A stretch of DNA of 64,000 bases from Adineta ricciae (taxonomy: Eukaryota; Rotifera; Eurotatoria; Adinetida; Adinetidae), in NCBI GenBank assembly GCA_905250025.1, contig CAJNOJ010000056.1, positions 124,001 to 188,000 on the forward strand, in the 5' to 3' direction. Under the pieces are notes generated by a model. The model was not told the origin of the DNA. It did not search any database and was given only the letters and a program-made list of their open reading frames with translations. Positions within the stretch are counted from its first letter, which is position 1; each line of letters starts with the position of its first letter. This document shows, piece by piece, positions 50,626 through 63,101 of this stretch. Both the position numbers and the translations under genes were made by a program.

Positions 50626-53600
50626 CTATTTACGATCACGATAGCTTGTAAATGAACTAGATGTTGGCGACTGAGCTGGTGATGGACCGCCGAACGGTGA
50701 ACCTATCGTGAGAAAGTTTTCCAAAATAGACAAAAAGAAATTTTCTCCAAACACAAACAACTTACTACCAAAGCCACTCGGTTGAGTAGGCGCTGCGCTT
50801 CCAAATATAGAACCACCAAATGGAGATGATGCTGGTTGAGATGCTACAGTTGCGGCTGCTCCAAAAGAAGCGAATGTTGGCGCGGGAGCACCTGAGTTCG
50901 AACTTTGTCCAGCAAATCCACCGAAAGAGAACCCAGTTGTTGCTCCAGACGATTTTGACTGTGTATTAAAGCCAGAAAAACCGCTTCCAAATGATGGACT
51001 AGCACCAAAGGCGGTAGAACTCGTTGGTGAGGCAGCAGATAAATTCACACTGAAGCCACCAGTGGTGGGCGACGATGCCGATGCTGTTGAAGAGCCACCA
51101 AATCCACCAAAGATTGAACCTGCCGGTGTTGCTGTTGAAGATGATGATGACGACGTGAATACACTTCCAAATGGACCAGCAGTGGAAGATGATGGTGCTG
51201 TGGCACCAAAGCCACTACCAAATACACCTGTTCCACTACCACCTGGTGTTGTTGGAGTAGCACCGAATGGGCTAGTAGTTGTAGTTGATGGTGCTGCGGT
51301 GGATGTTGCAGCACCGAATATGCTTGTTCCAACGGCTGATGTTGTTGGCAGTGCAGCGCCAAACGGACTGGAAGTTGAGGTTGTTGTGCTACCAAATATA
51401 CCAGTTGAAAGCGCGGTAGAGGGTGCCGCAGTGCCAAATATGCCCATTCCAGAGGCTGAGGTTGCTGGTGTACTACCAAATGGACTTGTCGCTGTAGTAG
51501 TTGTTGTACTACCAAATATACCGGCTGTCGTAACAGCACCACCAAATATACCAGCTGATGCAGTGGTTGGAGTGGCAAATAAACCGGATGTGGGAGCCGT
51601 GGTTGTTACTGCAACTGTAGCGCCGAATGGCCCAGATAAACTTCCAAATGCGCTGCCGGTAGAAGCTGAAGTGGTTACAGGTGTCGTTGTAGAGCCACCA
51701 AACGGACCTGCACTTGCAGTTGAAATTGGCGCAGTCGAAGACGTTGTACCGAATACGGTACCGGATGGACTAGGCGTGGATATTGTTGTTGCTAGTGGTG
51801 TTACTGAAGAGCTGTTGTCAAATGGAATACTGGCTGATAGAGATCCTAAATTTAACGAAGAACTACCACCGAGTGCCGGCTTTGATCCAAACGCGCCAGC
51901 TCCAGATGACGTCAATGGTTTAACTGTTGGCGACGTTGATTGTACTGATGTTGTGATCGTTGAGGATAATGATGTTACAGTAGTTGTTGACGGAGATGAA
52001 GTTCCTGCTTGATTGAAAAGTGAAGATACACCAAACGAACTTGATAGTGCAACTTGATTAGGTGTAGTAGTATTGGCTAATGGTTTAGTGACCGGTGCTG
52101 TATTTGACGAAGGTGATACTGTACTATTAAGTAACGAACGAATGGCGTTATCGCCGGATGTTGCTGCTATCTGTGGCTTGGTTAGATCAGTCGCAGCAGA
52201 AACGATAGCGGGTTTGACTTGCGAGAATGAAAGTGGTACGTCTGAAGCGAAAGTTTGCGTTGCTGGTGTAGCTGGGGTCACAGAAATAACCGGCGGTGCT
52301 GATATCGTCGATCTTCCAGGCGTTTGTAAGGCAGTTATTGTTTGTGACGTTTTGGGTAACGTGGTTGTTTTAGTTAAATTTGTTGCCTTTACGGTCGTTG
52401 GGGTTTTAGAAATGGGCGTAGTATTCGATTTCGGCGCTGCTGATAATGGACTTGTAGCAATAGTGTTTGAAAGTTCTTGTAATTGTTCAGGACTAGTTAC
52501 ACCGGAAAATAAATCAATCGAGGTTCGAACGAGGCGCAGCATATTTTTGAAACTTTCCGAATCAACCGATGGCGAACTCAATTGTTGAGGTGTCGATGGT
52601 TGAGCTGATGGCGTTGTTACTTTTGGTGCTTCATTCACTGGTTGTTTTTTCGTCGATTCAACAGTTGACGAGAGATTGATTCCAACAGCTAGTGGTACAC
52701 GAACTTGAGTGATTGTTTTATGAGTAGCTTGTAAATGCGCTAAAATTTGTGCATCTGTATTATGAAATGGTCGCTCAGACGACATCGTCGTCTTGCTGAA
52801 ACAACAAAGGAAGGAAGAATAATCTCTAACACAAATTACTGTATAGAATCCTTACTCGAAGGTTTTGCTACTCAGTATATCCGTATTTAGTTTGGCACAG
52901 ATTTGCTGCAGATCGTGTTCTGTTTGTGATACTTTATGGCTGAGTTCTCGTATACGATTGCATAATCGTTGTTTCATAGTTCCTGTCGTAATCAATGATA
53001 TTTCTAAATCTGGCAAGAAATCTCTAAATAAATGCAAGATTATGAGTAAAATTTCGTTCGTCCATACTCCTCCATCTGCATACTCATTCTCTGCATCTTC
53101 GGAAGTGTCTGGTGCTGATCTATCGCGAATGGTTGCGTGTGTTACTTGCAGTAAGACATCCAAATCGTGTTTAAGTTGATCATATTTAGTTTTGATTGAA
53201 TCCAGACGTGCTTGTGTCCATGGATCGAGTTCACGGTCTTTCAACGAATGGTAGAGATTCTCCTTTAGACTTGAACGCAATTGGTAACGAGCATTTTCAA
53301 TTTTTGTCATGTATTCTATATGTTCATGGGTCATTGTTTTGACTGATTGAGAAGATTTCTAGAAATAATGATCTTTCGTAGTCGGAAATAATTATCCTCT
53401 AATTAAACGACCTACTTCAAATGTATTGTTCATATCCTGGAGAGTTTTTGTTAAATTCTCTAGGGATTTATCGAAATCACCGAACGATGTCGGTGCTTTT
53501 GATAAAGAGTTGGTTAAAATATTCAATTTCGATTGAAATTGATCGATCTACGCAAAATAGAGGAATCTTAGTTCTTACAAAATCTCACCTACCGTCTGAA

Positions 53601-56600
53601 AAAGATTCTTAATGTCCATTTTGGGTGTTGATGGTTGTTCTTGACTGACTGTATCTAAATACATCAAACTCACGAATGCCAAGAAAAATGTCCAGTATAC
53701 TCTTTATTGGTGATTGTTTTTGCGTAGGAGTTGGTTCGCTTCCCAAATTCACAGTCGATGCTTTCGAAGTCTCGCTGAATGGAGAGCCGTTCGTAATTTG
53801 TGGAGGTGCTTGCGTAAAGTTGAAAGCACTTGTGAGGTTAGGCTTCTCTTTTCCTTGTGAAGCAATAGGAATGCGTGAAGGTGCCACTGTTGAATTCAGT
53901 TGAGTCATTTGAAAACCGTTGGATGGTGGCTCTGAAAAATGAAATCTGTTTTAATTAAAATTTGTTCGTTCCAATCTCATGTGTAAAGATGTGAAAACAA
54001 AACAACACTAGTCAAGGTCAAATAACAACGGATACGAAATTTAATTAATTGTGTATTACGATTGTTTCTCCAGGTCTCAAGTGGAATTTGTTATCTCTAG
54101 GAAACTAATGAAAAATATCACTATATATATATATATATATGTGTGTGTATACATTTCCGGTTTTTGCTTTATTTTCTTCTCGAGATGTTGCTCGTCATTG
54201 TTAACAACAAATGAAACGGTCAGTAAGCAAGTCATTTCATTATTTTCAATGAGCTATTATTGTCAAAAGAAATGATCGATTCTATTAAACAAATGTTTCA
54301 CATTATGATCTGTTCGTATAGTAGACTAATATAATCTTTTTAGATGATTGTTGTTGTTACTTGAACTTTCTGTTCATTATTAGATAATGTTCTTGCTTTT
54401 TCCCTCTCTTCCTCTCCTTCTATAGATGATTGTTATCTGACACTCGACTCATCACTACAGAAATCCATGCCGAATAGATATGATGTAATATCTTTCCTCT
54501 TCCTTAATGATGATCATGTTCGGCCAACAGATTGTTGTTGTTATTTTCTCAACATTCCCTCGAAACTAACCAAGATAGGGCAACAATATAAATATAGAAT
54601 GAGAGAAAGAATGTTCTTTATCCATTTATACAAGTAAGTAGAAAACCTTACGTGATGAGGAAAATGTTCCTGTTAACGCTAACGATGATGTTGGCGCTGC
54701 ACTTCCGAAAATGTTTCCAGCTTGAATTGGCTTGATTATTTCAGGTGCATGGCAAGCGAATTGCAATTGTTGATGAAGAAAGTAATAAACGAGCAGGGCA
54801 CCTTCGCTATTGGAAAGCAATAGCATGGGACATGGTGGTAATTTTTTCTTGAATTCAGGTATCGTCAGAGTTGAGTTTAAACCAAGCGCCATGCCAGTGA
54901 GAATAAGTTGTTTACTATCAATTTTCAAGTCACCTTTCGTATCCGCTCGAAGATGGTCAGGAAATGTCCACGTGTTATAGGAGTCCTAATAATAGACATA
55001 AGGAAATTAATGAAAGATTTTCATCTTCGTTGATTCTATATTCTTTCTTTGATTTTTGATCTTGATGATAATCATCATAATGCTCATTATCCATTTTCTT
55101 TTTCCTCATGATAATCGCATGCTCGTCTGTATTGTTTCTTATCAAGATCTCGATAAATTTCTTCTCTTGTTCCTCTTCTTCTGTCTTTTTTTTTGTTTGA
55201 CAGATGGTTCCAATGCGTGAGAAGATTAATCATCAACTTTGAACTCATTCGCTGATAAATAGAACTAACCGCACTTGTGTCATGGTCTCTCGGGCGTTGT
55301 TAAACACATCTGGTACACGCTTCAATGAAAACTGTCTCGATCGTCTAATAGTTAAGAATTATTTTAGATTCATAAACATTGTCAGGACTAAATTCCTTCC
55401 TCTTTCTNTTCAAACTAGGAACAGAACATCTTGACTATATTAATAAGATCATCATTATTCATTGTTTATGTATATATGAGAATAACAAGTAGGAGAAAAA
55501 TGATCTTAAATGCTTTTACACCATCATTACAACCACAAAAATATTTATATAAAGATTGCGTAAAAAACTTTTCCGTCTTTTTTCCTTCTGTTTTACAGTT
55601 GAATGCCGCAAGGTCAGCGGACATTTTCTTAGCTGATGAGTTCTGGTTATTCTTATCAATTAGATCTGAATGACAGTAAATTTATTAGAAAAGAAAATGA
55701 ACGCATTTAACCGAAAAATGAATCAACTTGATTACACCATCTTACACAGAACGACATTGCCTTGGTCAAACAAAGGAATTAGACATACATCGAGTGAGAA
55801 AGAAAAGATAGCAACGTCGTAACCTCCATCAGAGAGATTTTTCTTTATGTAATCAACGCGTGTGTTTATGTGCACGAGTAAGATTACGCATTGGTGTAGT
55901 TTTAATAGTGAGAATAGGAACAAGAGACAATTTACTATGAAATTATTGATACACATATCCTTGATGTAGATAAGTTTCTTTTTTTCGTCCATTTGCCTTT
56001 AAAAGCTTTTCTTTGACCAGACACCATGTCACATAGCTTTCATGTTTCATATAGTCATCTTATTCAATCCATTAGTCACATCATTGCATCATCACATCAA
56101 CTCACCCTCACACACACACACACACATACATATATAACTAAGAACAGAGCGCAACGACAAGAGTGGACACTTGTCCAGTTCGTGTATTGAACAAGAGAGA
56201 ATGGCATTATTCTTGACGATGTGGTGAGCAATATGTGAGAGAAAGAATTAAAGGATAAAAGATGAAGAAGAAGACGGGAGAAAGAAAAAGTGAACAATGA
56301 ACAGACATTCCACCTCGTACAGACGCACGTCTTACAACGGAGAAATCGTAATGTAATGGTAAGTTGTTTGTGATGTCCGATCATATATTCATATTAATGA
56401 ATTGCTTTTCTGCCGCAAGTTCTATGGTTTCTTCTTTTTGAATATCATGAGCATATCACGTTTAATCCTTTATCATTTTGATACCAATTCAATCACAGAT
56501 ATCGAGAGGGGGTCAACATACCGATAGATATGCATACACATTATCATTTCATATGAAAGGCGATGAATGATGACTTCACGTCAAGTCTACATCGATTCAC

Positions 56601-59600
56601 ATCCAACTTTAATCTATTACCTCGCTCTCTTCTCTGACTTCGCATGTCCATCTGTCTACTTAATTGACAATAGCATGTAATATTAAAAAAATCTATTGCC
56701 GTGCACGTCGATTACCTTCACCTCACATCTTTTTTCTCTTTATATATATACATGTATATGTAACAAAGCATTCGAAATGGATATTCTATTGACCGCTAGT
56801 CGTCTTATTGTTGTGCATTTCCGCTTCTTAACATTTCTCTTCTCTTTAATTCAGGGCAAGAAGCGAACGAGAACGAGAGCAAGAGAGGAAAAAATAGCCT
56901 CGACGAGATGTGAAGCTGATTACCAGAAGAATAAGAAGCGAGAAGGAGAGAGAGAGAGAAAGAATAGCCAATACTCTACTATACGATTGAAGTGATGGTG
57001 CCCTACAAGTAGTAGGAAAGAATGAGAGAGAAGAATGAACACATATATTTTTTTTCTTATTCAAATAAGAAGAAAAAAAACTCGCACTGAGAGAAAAGAT
57101 CAACTGTTCCGGTATGCGATCGAACGTAAATTTTTCTTAACTTCGCATTCATATGCGCACATTAACAGGGATCAACTGGCAATCAATCGTAGTATATTTA
57201 GTCTCAGATAACTATGAAAACATCAATAGATATCATGCTTTCGAAGTATTTCTTCTCATATTCTCTTGTCTGACTATGCGCATGAATAAAAAAAAAACGT
57301 CGATAGAAGAAAGTCATTTGGTATCTTCTTATCATTTGATGAACATAATCAATAAGGTAAGAAAAGTCTTCTCGCGAATTACTAATTCAAAAGGAAGAAA
57401 GTTCAACTTGATTGAATCAAGATTGATCTCTTCATTGTTACTTAGAATGACTGGTCATATCTGCACATATATCACGTCTTCTTATCTATAAATCTCGACT
57501 AAACATTTCTATCAACATGACATATAAACAACAAAAAAAACTGTATAAAATCAGATTTCTCAATTAGAATAATAATCAACAGATACATTTCTATTTCAGA
57601 TGTATTTAAGCTGGATTTCTATCTCATGTTTTCTTCTTCTCGTCTTTGATTTTCATCGGTGTTCGGCGTCGATCTGTTCGGAATATCATTCATCTCAAAC
57701 ATCATCTCAACAATGCGAATGTGAAGATGTTACAAGCAATAGTCAACCAGCTATCTCATTGAAATGTATTACTCATGTGAAAATGCCTTATTTTCCGGGA
57801 AATTTTCAATATAAAAACATTGAAATCGAATCCTGTGCGGATGACTTCGATTTCGAAACAAATCCATTCAATAGTCTTAGCTTAAACACCTTACGTATTC
57901 GTCATTGCAATTTGAAGAATGTCAACGAGCAAACATTTGCGAATCTGAAACATTTCGATAAATTCGTCTTGGAAAATTCGACGATCAAATCACTTTCAAC
58001 GTCGAGTGGAAACTTTCAGGATGTCTTCTCGGCAAATTCGTTTCAAATTCTGAAATCTTTAACGTTGAAGAATGTTCATTATCATCAAACTCATAAGCAC
58101 GATAAGAAACTCAATTTGGAACTTCTACTCCAACAACTACCACATTTGTATCGTTTGGAATTGATGAACATCTATCTTGACAACTATCGTTACTATGATA
58201 TCAAAACTCTGGGACAAAATTTAACTTATCTCAGCTTAGCCAATACCCATCAGACAAGTCTAGTGCCTATACAATATCTTTCATCGCTCCAAAGTCTACT
58301 TCTACGTCATCTTCCGGACGTGTTTCACAGTCAACCGTTGATATCATCATTAGGCAAATTGAAACACTTGAAATACATACTCTTCGACTACAATCAATTG
58401 AAATCTATCGACCATTTACAATCGGAGACGATCGATGATATCGATCTAAGTTCAAATCTGATCGAATTAATTGATGAATACACTTTCGAACATGTCCCAA
58501 AACTTCGACAATTGATATTATCGGGTAATCCATTGAATTCAATCGATAAAAATGCTTTTTGTGGCATTGATCATCTTCAACGTTTATCCATTTATATTAA
58601 ACACAGTTCGATCTCTCCATTGAACAATTGTCTGTTAATTCATTACCCTCACCTACAGATTAGTCAAGATAGCCAAACGAGATTTCAATGTGATTGTCTA
58701 TTGCAGACAGTCTTCAACACGAAACGACAACAAACAAATCAAAGCGTTAATCGAATATTCAAATTGAATCAAGGTTGTCTACTACGAAATGAATCGTCAC
58801 CGGCAATACAACTGTATGAATTGGATAAACATTTCAACTGTTCAGCGACGAATTCTTGCGAACGATTGTGTCAAGACCGGAAAATCAAAGTTTTGAAAAC
58901 GGAAGTGTCGCCGTCGTACAATGGTCAAGTCAATCCCAAAGATGCATCCTTATCTACGTCTTTATACTCATTTTTTTCTTATCAATACTTCTTGTTGTTA
59001 TTATGCTTTTTGTATTTGTAAACTTATTCATAAATTTGTCATGAAGAAGATTTTTTAATAATAAACCTTTGAATTATTCTATCAAACACCATATCAACGC
59101 ACTTCTTTCTTGCTGAGGGAGAGAGAGAGAGAAATCAATAAACGTTATACGTACCGAATTGAGTTCATCAGCTCCGATTACATTAGTCTTCATCGATTTG
59201 GACAGACCACACATGACGATTTTGCTAAAGAAAAGATTTCAACTGAATCATATCGAAGGGAACTCGCCACTGTACTTTTGATTCATTGAAGTGTAGTAAT
59301 ATTGTAGGTTTGTATTCGTTGACATATCCGTCACGTCGAAGAAGAAATCATAAAATATTTGTGCTTTAGGTGGATGGTCCTATTTGTTGATTAAGATTGT
59401 TATTCAATTATCGTTTGTGTCAATAAGATTTCTTACTTTGCTGTAAGTAGCCATGACATGAGAGAGTGCGTTCGGGTCAGAATTAGAGTTTGTTGTTGAG
59501 AAACCAAGTAGAAATTGATGCGTTGAGACCCAAAGAATATTAATACATGGAGGAAAGGATTGATTACTGACAACTGATGAGTTTTTCTTTTTCGGTTGCA

Positions 59601-60469
59601 TGTTTTCATCGAAGAATTCTAATGAACCATCATATTTAACAACGACAATTTGTTTACCTTTTGGACTCCAGCAAACTGCAAAAGATCGACTGAAGATAAA
59701 TTGAATTAATTCAATGGAGGAAACCTACTTGAAGAGTTGTTCGTATCTGCATTAGATTTGCCTAGAGTTTTCATTTGTTTATCGATTGCGAATGTTGATA
59801 CTGATCCAAGTCCATCGATATACGCGAATATGTTAGGAATTACTGGATTCCAAGCAAAATGACGGATACTATCGCCAATTATATCGCTCGTCAAACGCAT
59901 AACTGGACAGATCGGAGGTGCATCCGGCTAGAAAACGAGATTATATCTTTCACCGTACGTAAATCTGTCGACTTACTTTTTGGATGTATTGAGCAACATC
60001 ATAAAAAATCAAATGTGATGCTTGAGCATCTGTTTGAAAAAGAATAATCGCAAGGATCGTTTCATCCGCATTCAATGACAGCCAATATGGTATCAATGAC
60101 GTATTTTGCTTGGCAGTTTGACCGGGTAAATATGATCGATGAATAATTGAAGCGTTCTCCACGTGTACATTGTCACCTCCGTCATCATCAGATGGCAAAA
60201 CATGTCGTCGTGATTGATGATCAATGTAGGCCGATGGGATTATCGCGAGACCATCGGTTTCGGTACCGTAAAATACATAACCATAACGGTTGGATGAAAC
60301 GAGCAGATTTCTTTTAAGATTCTTTGAACATACATTATACTGCTGACCAGTAATTGATAGCAATGCACCTCTTTTGAAACAAGCAACTGAATCCTAAATG
60401 AAGACAAGTTAAACTCGTGTCTCTCATCGTTTTCCTAAATACCATAGCTTTTTCTTGTGCTTCGTCCAT
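50626..60469 (-). CDS. NUP214: Nucleoporin NUP214 (CAN), FG-repeat nucleoporin
   Basis: Cytoplasmic-face nuclear pore protein that recruits DDX19 and binds NUP88 for mRNA export. The ATG is at 60469 (MDEAQEKAM). N-terminal beta-propeller: NLLVSSNRYGYVFYGTETDG, HFAWNPVIPNIFAYIDGLGS, VCWSPKGKQIVVVKYDGSLE, INILWVSTHQFLLGFSTTNS, FPPCPMLLL-type segment (KKLPPCPMLLLSNSEGALLV). After the propeller come Thr/Ser/Pro linkers with FG motifs, then a coiled-coil exon (52852-53334: LRSSLKENLYHSLKDREL, IRELSHKVSQTEHDLQQICA), and a 700-residue FG domain (50626-52785) full of SxFG, GIFG and PFG motifs ending SSSFTSYRDRK. Order (propeller, coiled coil, C-terminal FG) is that of NUP214. The intron 54986-59154 is 4.2 kb and holds an opposite-strand gene. 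Confidence 0.9.
54122..54148. repeat. (TA)n/(TG)n compound microsatellite
   Basis: About ten TA units followed by a short TG run, inside a NUP214 intron. Confidence 0.85.
54986..57599. other. Left half of the large NUP214 intron, no gene seen
   Basis: AT-rich, with a CA run at about 56108-56127, a GA-rich tract near 56870-56970 and one undetermined base at 55408. Short frames occur but no exon with protein similarity was found. The segment just before 57600 ends in TTTCTATTTCAG, a splice acceptor for the nested LRR gene. Confidence 0.5.
56108..56127. repeat. (CA)n microsatellite
   Basis: About nine CA units within the large NUP214 intron. Confidence 0.8.
57600..59021 (+). CDS. Leucine-rich-repeat surface protein nested in a NUP214 intron
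   Basis: Intronless frame of 473 residues on the strand opposite to its host gene. Signal peptide at about 1-24 (SCFLLLVFDFHRCSA), then a Cys-rich N-cap (CECED). LRR units include FNSLSLNTLRIRHCNLKNVN, FANLKHFDKFVLENSTIKSL, LPHLYRLELMNIYLDN, LQSLLLRHLPDVFHSQ, LKHLKYILFDYNQLKSIDHL, IDDIDLSSNLIELIDEYTFE and PKLRQLILSGNPLNSIDKNA. An LRRCT-like cap has FQCDCLLQTVF. The C-terminus is hydrophobic (FFSYQYFLLLLCFLYL) with nothing after it, which suggests a GPI signal. This is the extracellular LRR architecture used for adhesion or recognition; orthology was not established. The ATG follows TTTCAG directly, and AATAAA lies near 59058. Confidence 0.82.
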   Translation: MYLSWISISCFLLLVFDFHRCSASICSEYHSSQTSSQQCECEDVTSNSQPAISLKCITHVKMPYFPGNFQYKNIEIESCADDFDFETNPFNSLSLNTLRIRHCNLKNVNEQTFANLKHFDKFVLENSTIKSLSTSSGNFQDVFSANSFQILKSLTLKNVHYHQTHKHDKKLNLELLLQQLPHLYRLELMNIYLDNYRYYDIKTLGQNLTYLSLANTHQTSLVPIQYLSSLQSLLLRHLPDVFHSQPLISSLGKLKHLKYILFDYNQLKSIDHLQSETIDDIDLSSNLIELIDEYTFEHVPKLRQLILSGNPLNSIDKNAFCGIDHLQRLSIYIKHSSISPLNNCLLIHYPHLQISQDSQTRFQCDCLLQTVFNTKRQQTNQSVNRIFKLNQGCLLRNESSPAIQLYELDKHFNCSATNSCERLCQDRKIKVLKTEVSPSYNGQVNPKDASLSTSLYSFFSYQYFLLLLCFLYL

Positions 60470-60721
60470 GTTCTGTGTATCTATTTACTCGTTACAAAAA
60501 TATCGATCTAAAATAAAAGACGAAAAGAACAAACAAGTAAACACTTTTTATTTGACCAGTTTCTTCCAGAGATTTCATCCTAGATCAATCATTCAACATC
60601 TTTCGCAAATATAAAAAAGCTAATGGTAACGAAGAAAAAAAAAGAGAAAATGGAAAAAGATGTATGAGATTGCTGAATAAATCAAAATATACATAGCAAC
60701 AAAAAAAAAAGAAATATCATG

Positions 60722-61611
60722 TCATTCACGTCCTGGAATTGTTAATGTCATTGTTGGTTGTTGTAAAGTTGGTGTTTTGCCAAATGGCTTATTATTCGCG
60801 CCAACTTTACCTTCGTTATGCATCAAAATATCCTGATCGAACGGGCATGATTCTTGGAAAGCTTTCGTTTGATAGCAACGTTCCATGTATGCCCATAATG
60901 CTGTTAATTCATTTGGAATATCTAAATTCTTGTAATATTTGCCGGCAACACGAATATGTTGTAATTTAGGCATGATGTCACAATCGACGAACGTCATTTC
61001 GTTGCCGGAAAGGAATGCTGTACCTGTCTCTTCGAGATAATCATTGATACGTTTTAATTCGCTCAATAGTGAACGCAATTTGATTTGTTCTTGAGGATCA
61101 CCAGCTGGTGATTTTAAGTAAGGATGAAATTTAATATAAACATTCGAACAAACATCTTCCGCTTCTTTTAACGAACTCATATTTGTTACAGGAAAACGTT
61201 TACTTATTTCAGCATCGATATCACGATTATCGGTTAAGACAACTTGAGTTGTTTTATCATTTGTTTCATCAAAGACGACGACAGGTGGATTGGAATTGTA
61301 GGCTTTTTTGAATTCTTGTTCAGGATTTTTCATGTTGACTGGATAAACCTGTGAAAGGAAGAAGTCATTAGACAAATTAGATTAGGATTAAGTAGAAAAT
61401 AACCTACAGTTAATGCGAGCTCTTTCGCTTCCGATTTCAAATATAAAACCATAAACCATCGTTGACATATTGGACTTGGTGATCGATGAGAAAAGTCGAT
61501 TTCCGAGCGCTAAAAGAAAATGCTCGTTGATTATCGAGTTTCAGTAGGGAAATTCAAACTTACAGTGACAAACAACGCTACCGACGGTACATGAGATTGA
61601 ATGGTCTCCAT
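60722..61611 (-). CDS. CLIC: Chloride intracellular channel-like protein (CLIC/EXC-4 family)
   Basis: CLIC proteins have a glutathione-transferase fold, exist in soluble form and can associate with membranes. Three exons. Exon 1 (METIQSHVPSVALFVT) and exon 2 form the thioredoxin-like start, including SPSPICQRWFMVLYLKS. Exon 3 gives VYPVNMKNPEQEFKKAYNS, PPVVVFDETNDKTTQVVLTD, FHPYLKSP, and the C-terminal helical domain with FLSGNEMTFVDCDIMPKLQH, VAGKYYKNLDIPNELTALWA and AFQESCPFDQDIL. The NEMTxxDCxxxPKL motif is diagnostic. The usual redox motif CPxC appears as SPIC, so the first Cys is missing. The start at 61611 is 27 bases after TGTTTCTTAG, a possible acceptor. The stop is at 60722, and NUP214 begins 253 bp downstream on the same strand. 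Confidence 0.87.
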
Positions 61612-62446
61612 TTACAAAAGAAATTCTCAATGATCTAAGAAACAGAGGAAAAAAATCGTTCTCTTTCGTTCGCAGACATACACATTCGTCATGAAGACAA
61701 ATCCACGAACAAAGTTTGCCTAAGCTAGACAGTAAACAATGATCGACGATTGCTTCTCATTTAGAAATCATTGACCTATCGAATGGCATTACGTCGCTAA
61801 ACTGTGAATATATATATAACATCATTTTTATGTCTGTTCTTCAAACACGTTTGAAAACTAATTGAGAAAATGTACTTCTCGATTGTGTAATGATGTGCTA
61901 ATGACTAATCGGAGGAGTAAATATGCCTTATCGTACATACAATCACGTACATATGTCATTGTTTCTTCTGTTTGTGACTGTACAGCAAGAAGGAGAAAAA
62001 CGTTTGAAAATTTGAAAGAATAAACTGAGGCAGAAACGAGTTTGATCAATAAGATCTTCTAAACAAAGAATAGTTCCCTCGAGTCACGTTCAAGTTAACA
62101 AATTCAGACGTATAATTCAAATGCAAGTATAATAAAAGCACCTTGCATTCTCATCCTAGAATTCAACTTCATTATCCAATGAGAATCGAAACGATAGACG
62201 GAGCCAGTTGGTCATGTTCGAATGTATTTTGATTATTAGAGGGAAAATTCGATAGGAAACGAAGGCGTTCATGTAAATCACATACTCTGAGTCAAGAATG
62301 TGTTTTAATAGTTAATATCTCAATATAGCTATGTACATTTTTGTCTTTGTAATAAAACGATCATAAACAATAGTATTTCGATTGTATAGATAAGAGAAAT
62401 ATTACTTTATTCTACGAAACTAAATCATATCAAGCGGCTTTTGTCT
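61612..62446. other. Intergenic, no gene seen
   Basis: 835 bp of AT-rich DNA between the CLIC start and the stop of the small minus-strand gene. It contains no recognisable exon, RNA gene or repeat and probably includes the CLIC promoter. Confidence 0.45.
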
Positions 62447-62988
62447 CTAAACTAGTTTCAGTTGATTATTCACTAATATAAAACGTTGAAGGATAATGTT
62501 ATTTGCTTGATTTTCATCATTCTGAATGGTTTTTGATAGCTGCTTTCGGAAGATATCAATTGATTGTTCAACTGAAGTCGTTACATATCTCTTCGTTGTT
62601 GCTTGAACAATTGAATTCCATTTCATAACTGTTGTTTCAAACATAATCTCTAATTCTTTGTAAATCTTTTCAGCTAGATGACGTTTGATCTCCTCGGTAG
62701 TGATATTAGCAATTGTCAGATCGCGAATCTGTTTCGCATCCATTGGTGGATAATAGGTATACGATGATAGTCGATCAAGTTCGGTCTAAAACTCGAATGA
62801 TGATCGTTTGCGATCGATGAAGAAAACCGAAGACATACTTGGTAGTTCTTCGAAATGGTTCCGATATGTTTGGCAATGAGAATCTCCATTGAATTCTTGA
62901 AGTCATTGTTCAGATAGTTCGGCGCATCTAGCTCGGAGATGTTTTCATAATCGAGACTTGTTATAGTATGGTATTGTTGTTCGGTCAT
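62447..62988 (-). CDS. Hypothetical helical protein, about 160 aa
   Basis: Two exons with a short intron (GTATGT...GTTTTAG near 62790-62840). The start at 62988 reads MTEQQYHTITSLDYENISEL; exon 2 begins TELDRLSSYTYYPPMDAKQI and continues EIKRHLAEKIYKELEIMFET and SVEQSIDIFRKQLSKTIQND to a stop at 62447. The sequence is strongly helical with heptad-like spacing and no membrane segment, so it is probably a coiled-coil subunit of a larger complex. I do not recognise the family. It lies only 113 bp downstream of the Mediator-like gene on the same strand, an arrangement compatible with co-transcription. Confidence 0.6.
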
Positions 62989-63101
62989 GTCTCCTTTAAA
63001 CTACTTGTTCTTGTTTCTGTATGTAGTTTTGTATTTTATATTCAGTAAAAAGACAATAAAGACATAGATATGAGTAGACACAGAAAAAGAGAAAAAGTCA
63101 T

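Noticed and set aside
51062-52588. Long plus-strand frames rich in Val/Ala/Pro
   Set aside because: They are the antisense shadow of the repetitive NUP214 FG domain, with no start context or splice signals.
55278-55351. Possible additional NUP214 exon (SRQFSLKRVPDVFNNARE)
   Set aside because: The flanking exons already join in phase 0 and match NUP214 continuously without it. It could be a chance frame or a rare alternative exon.
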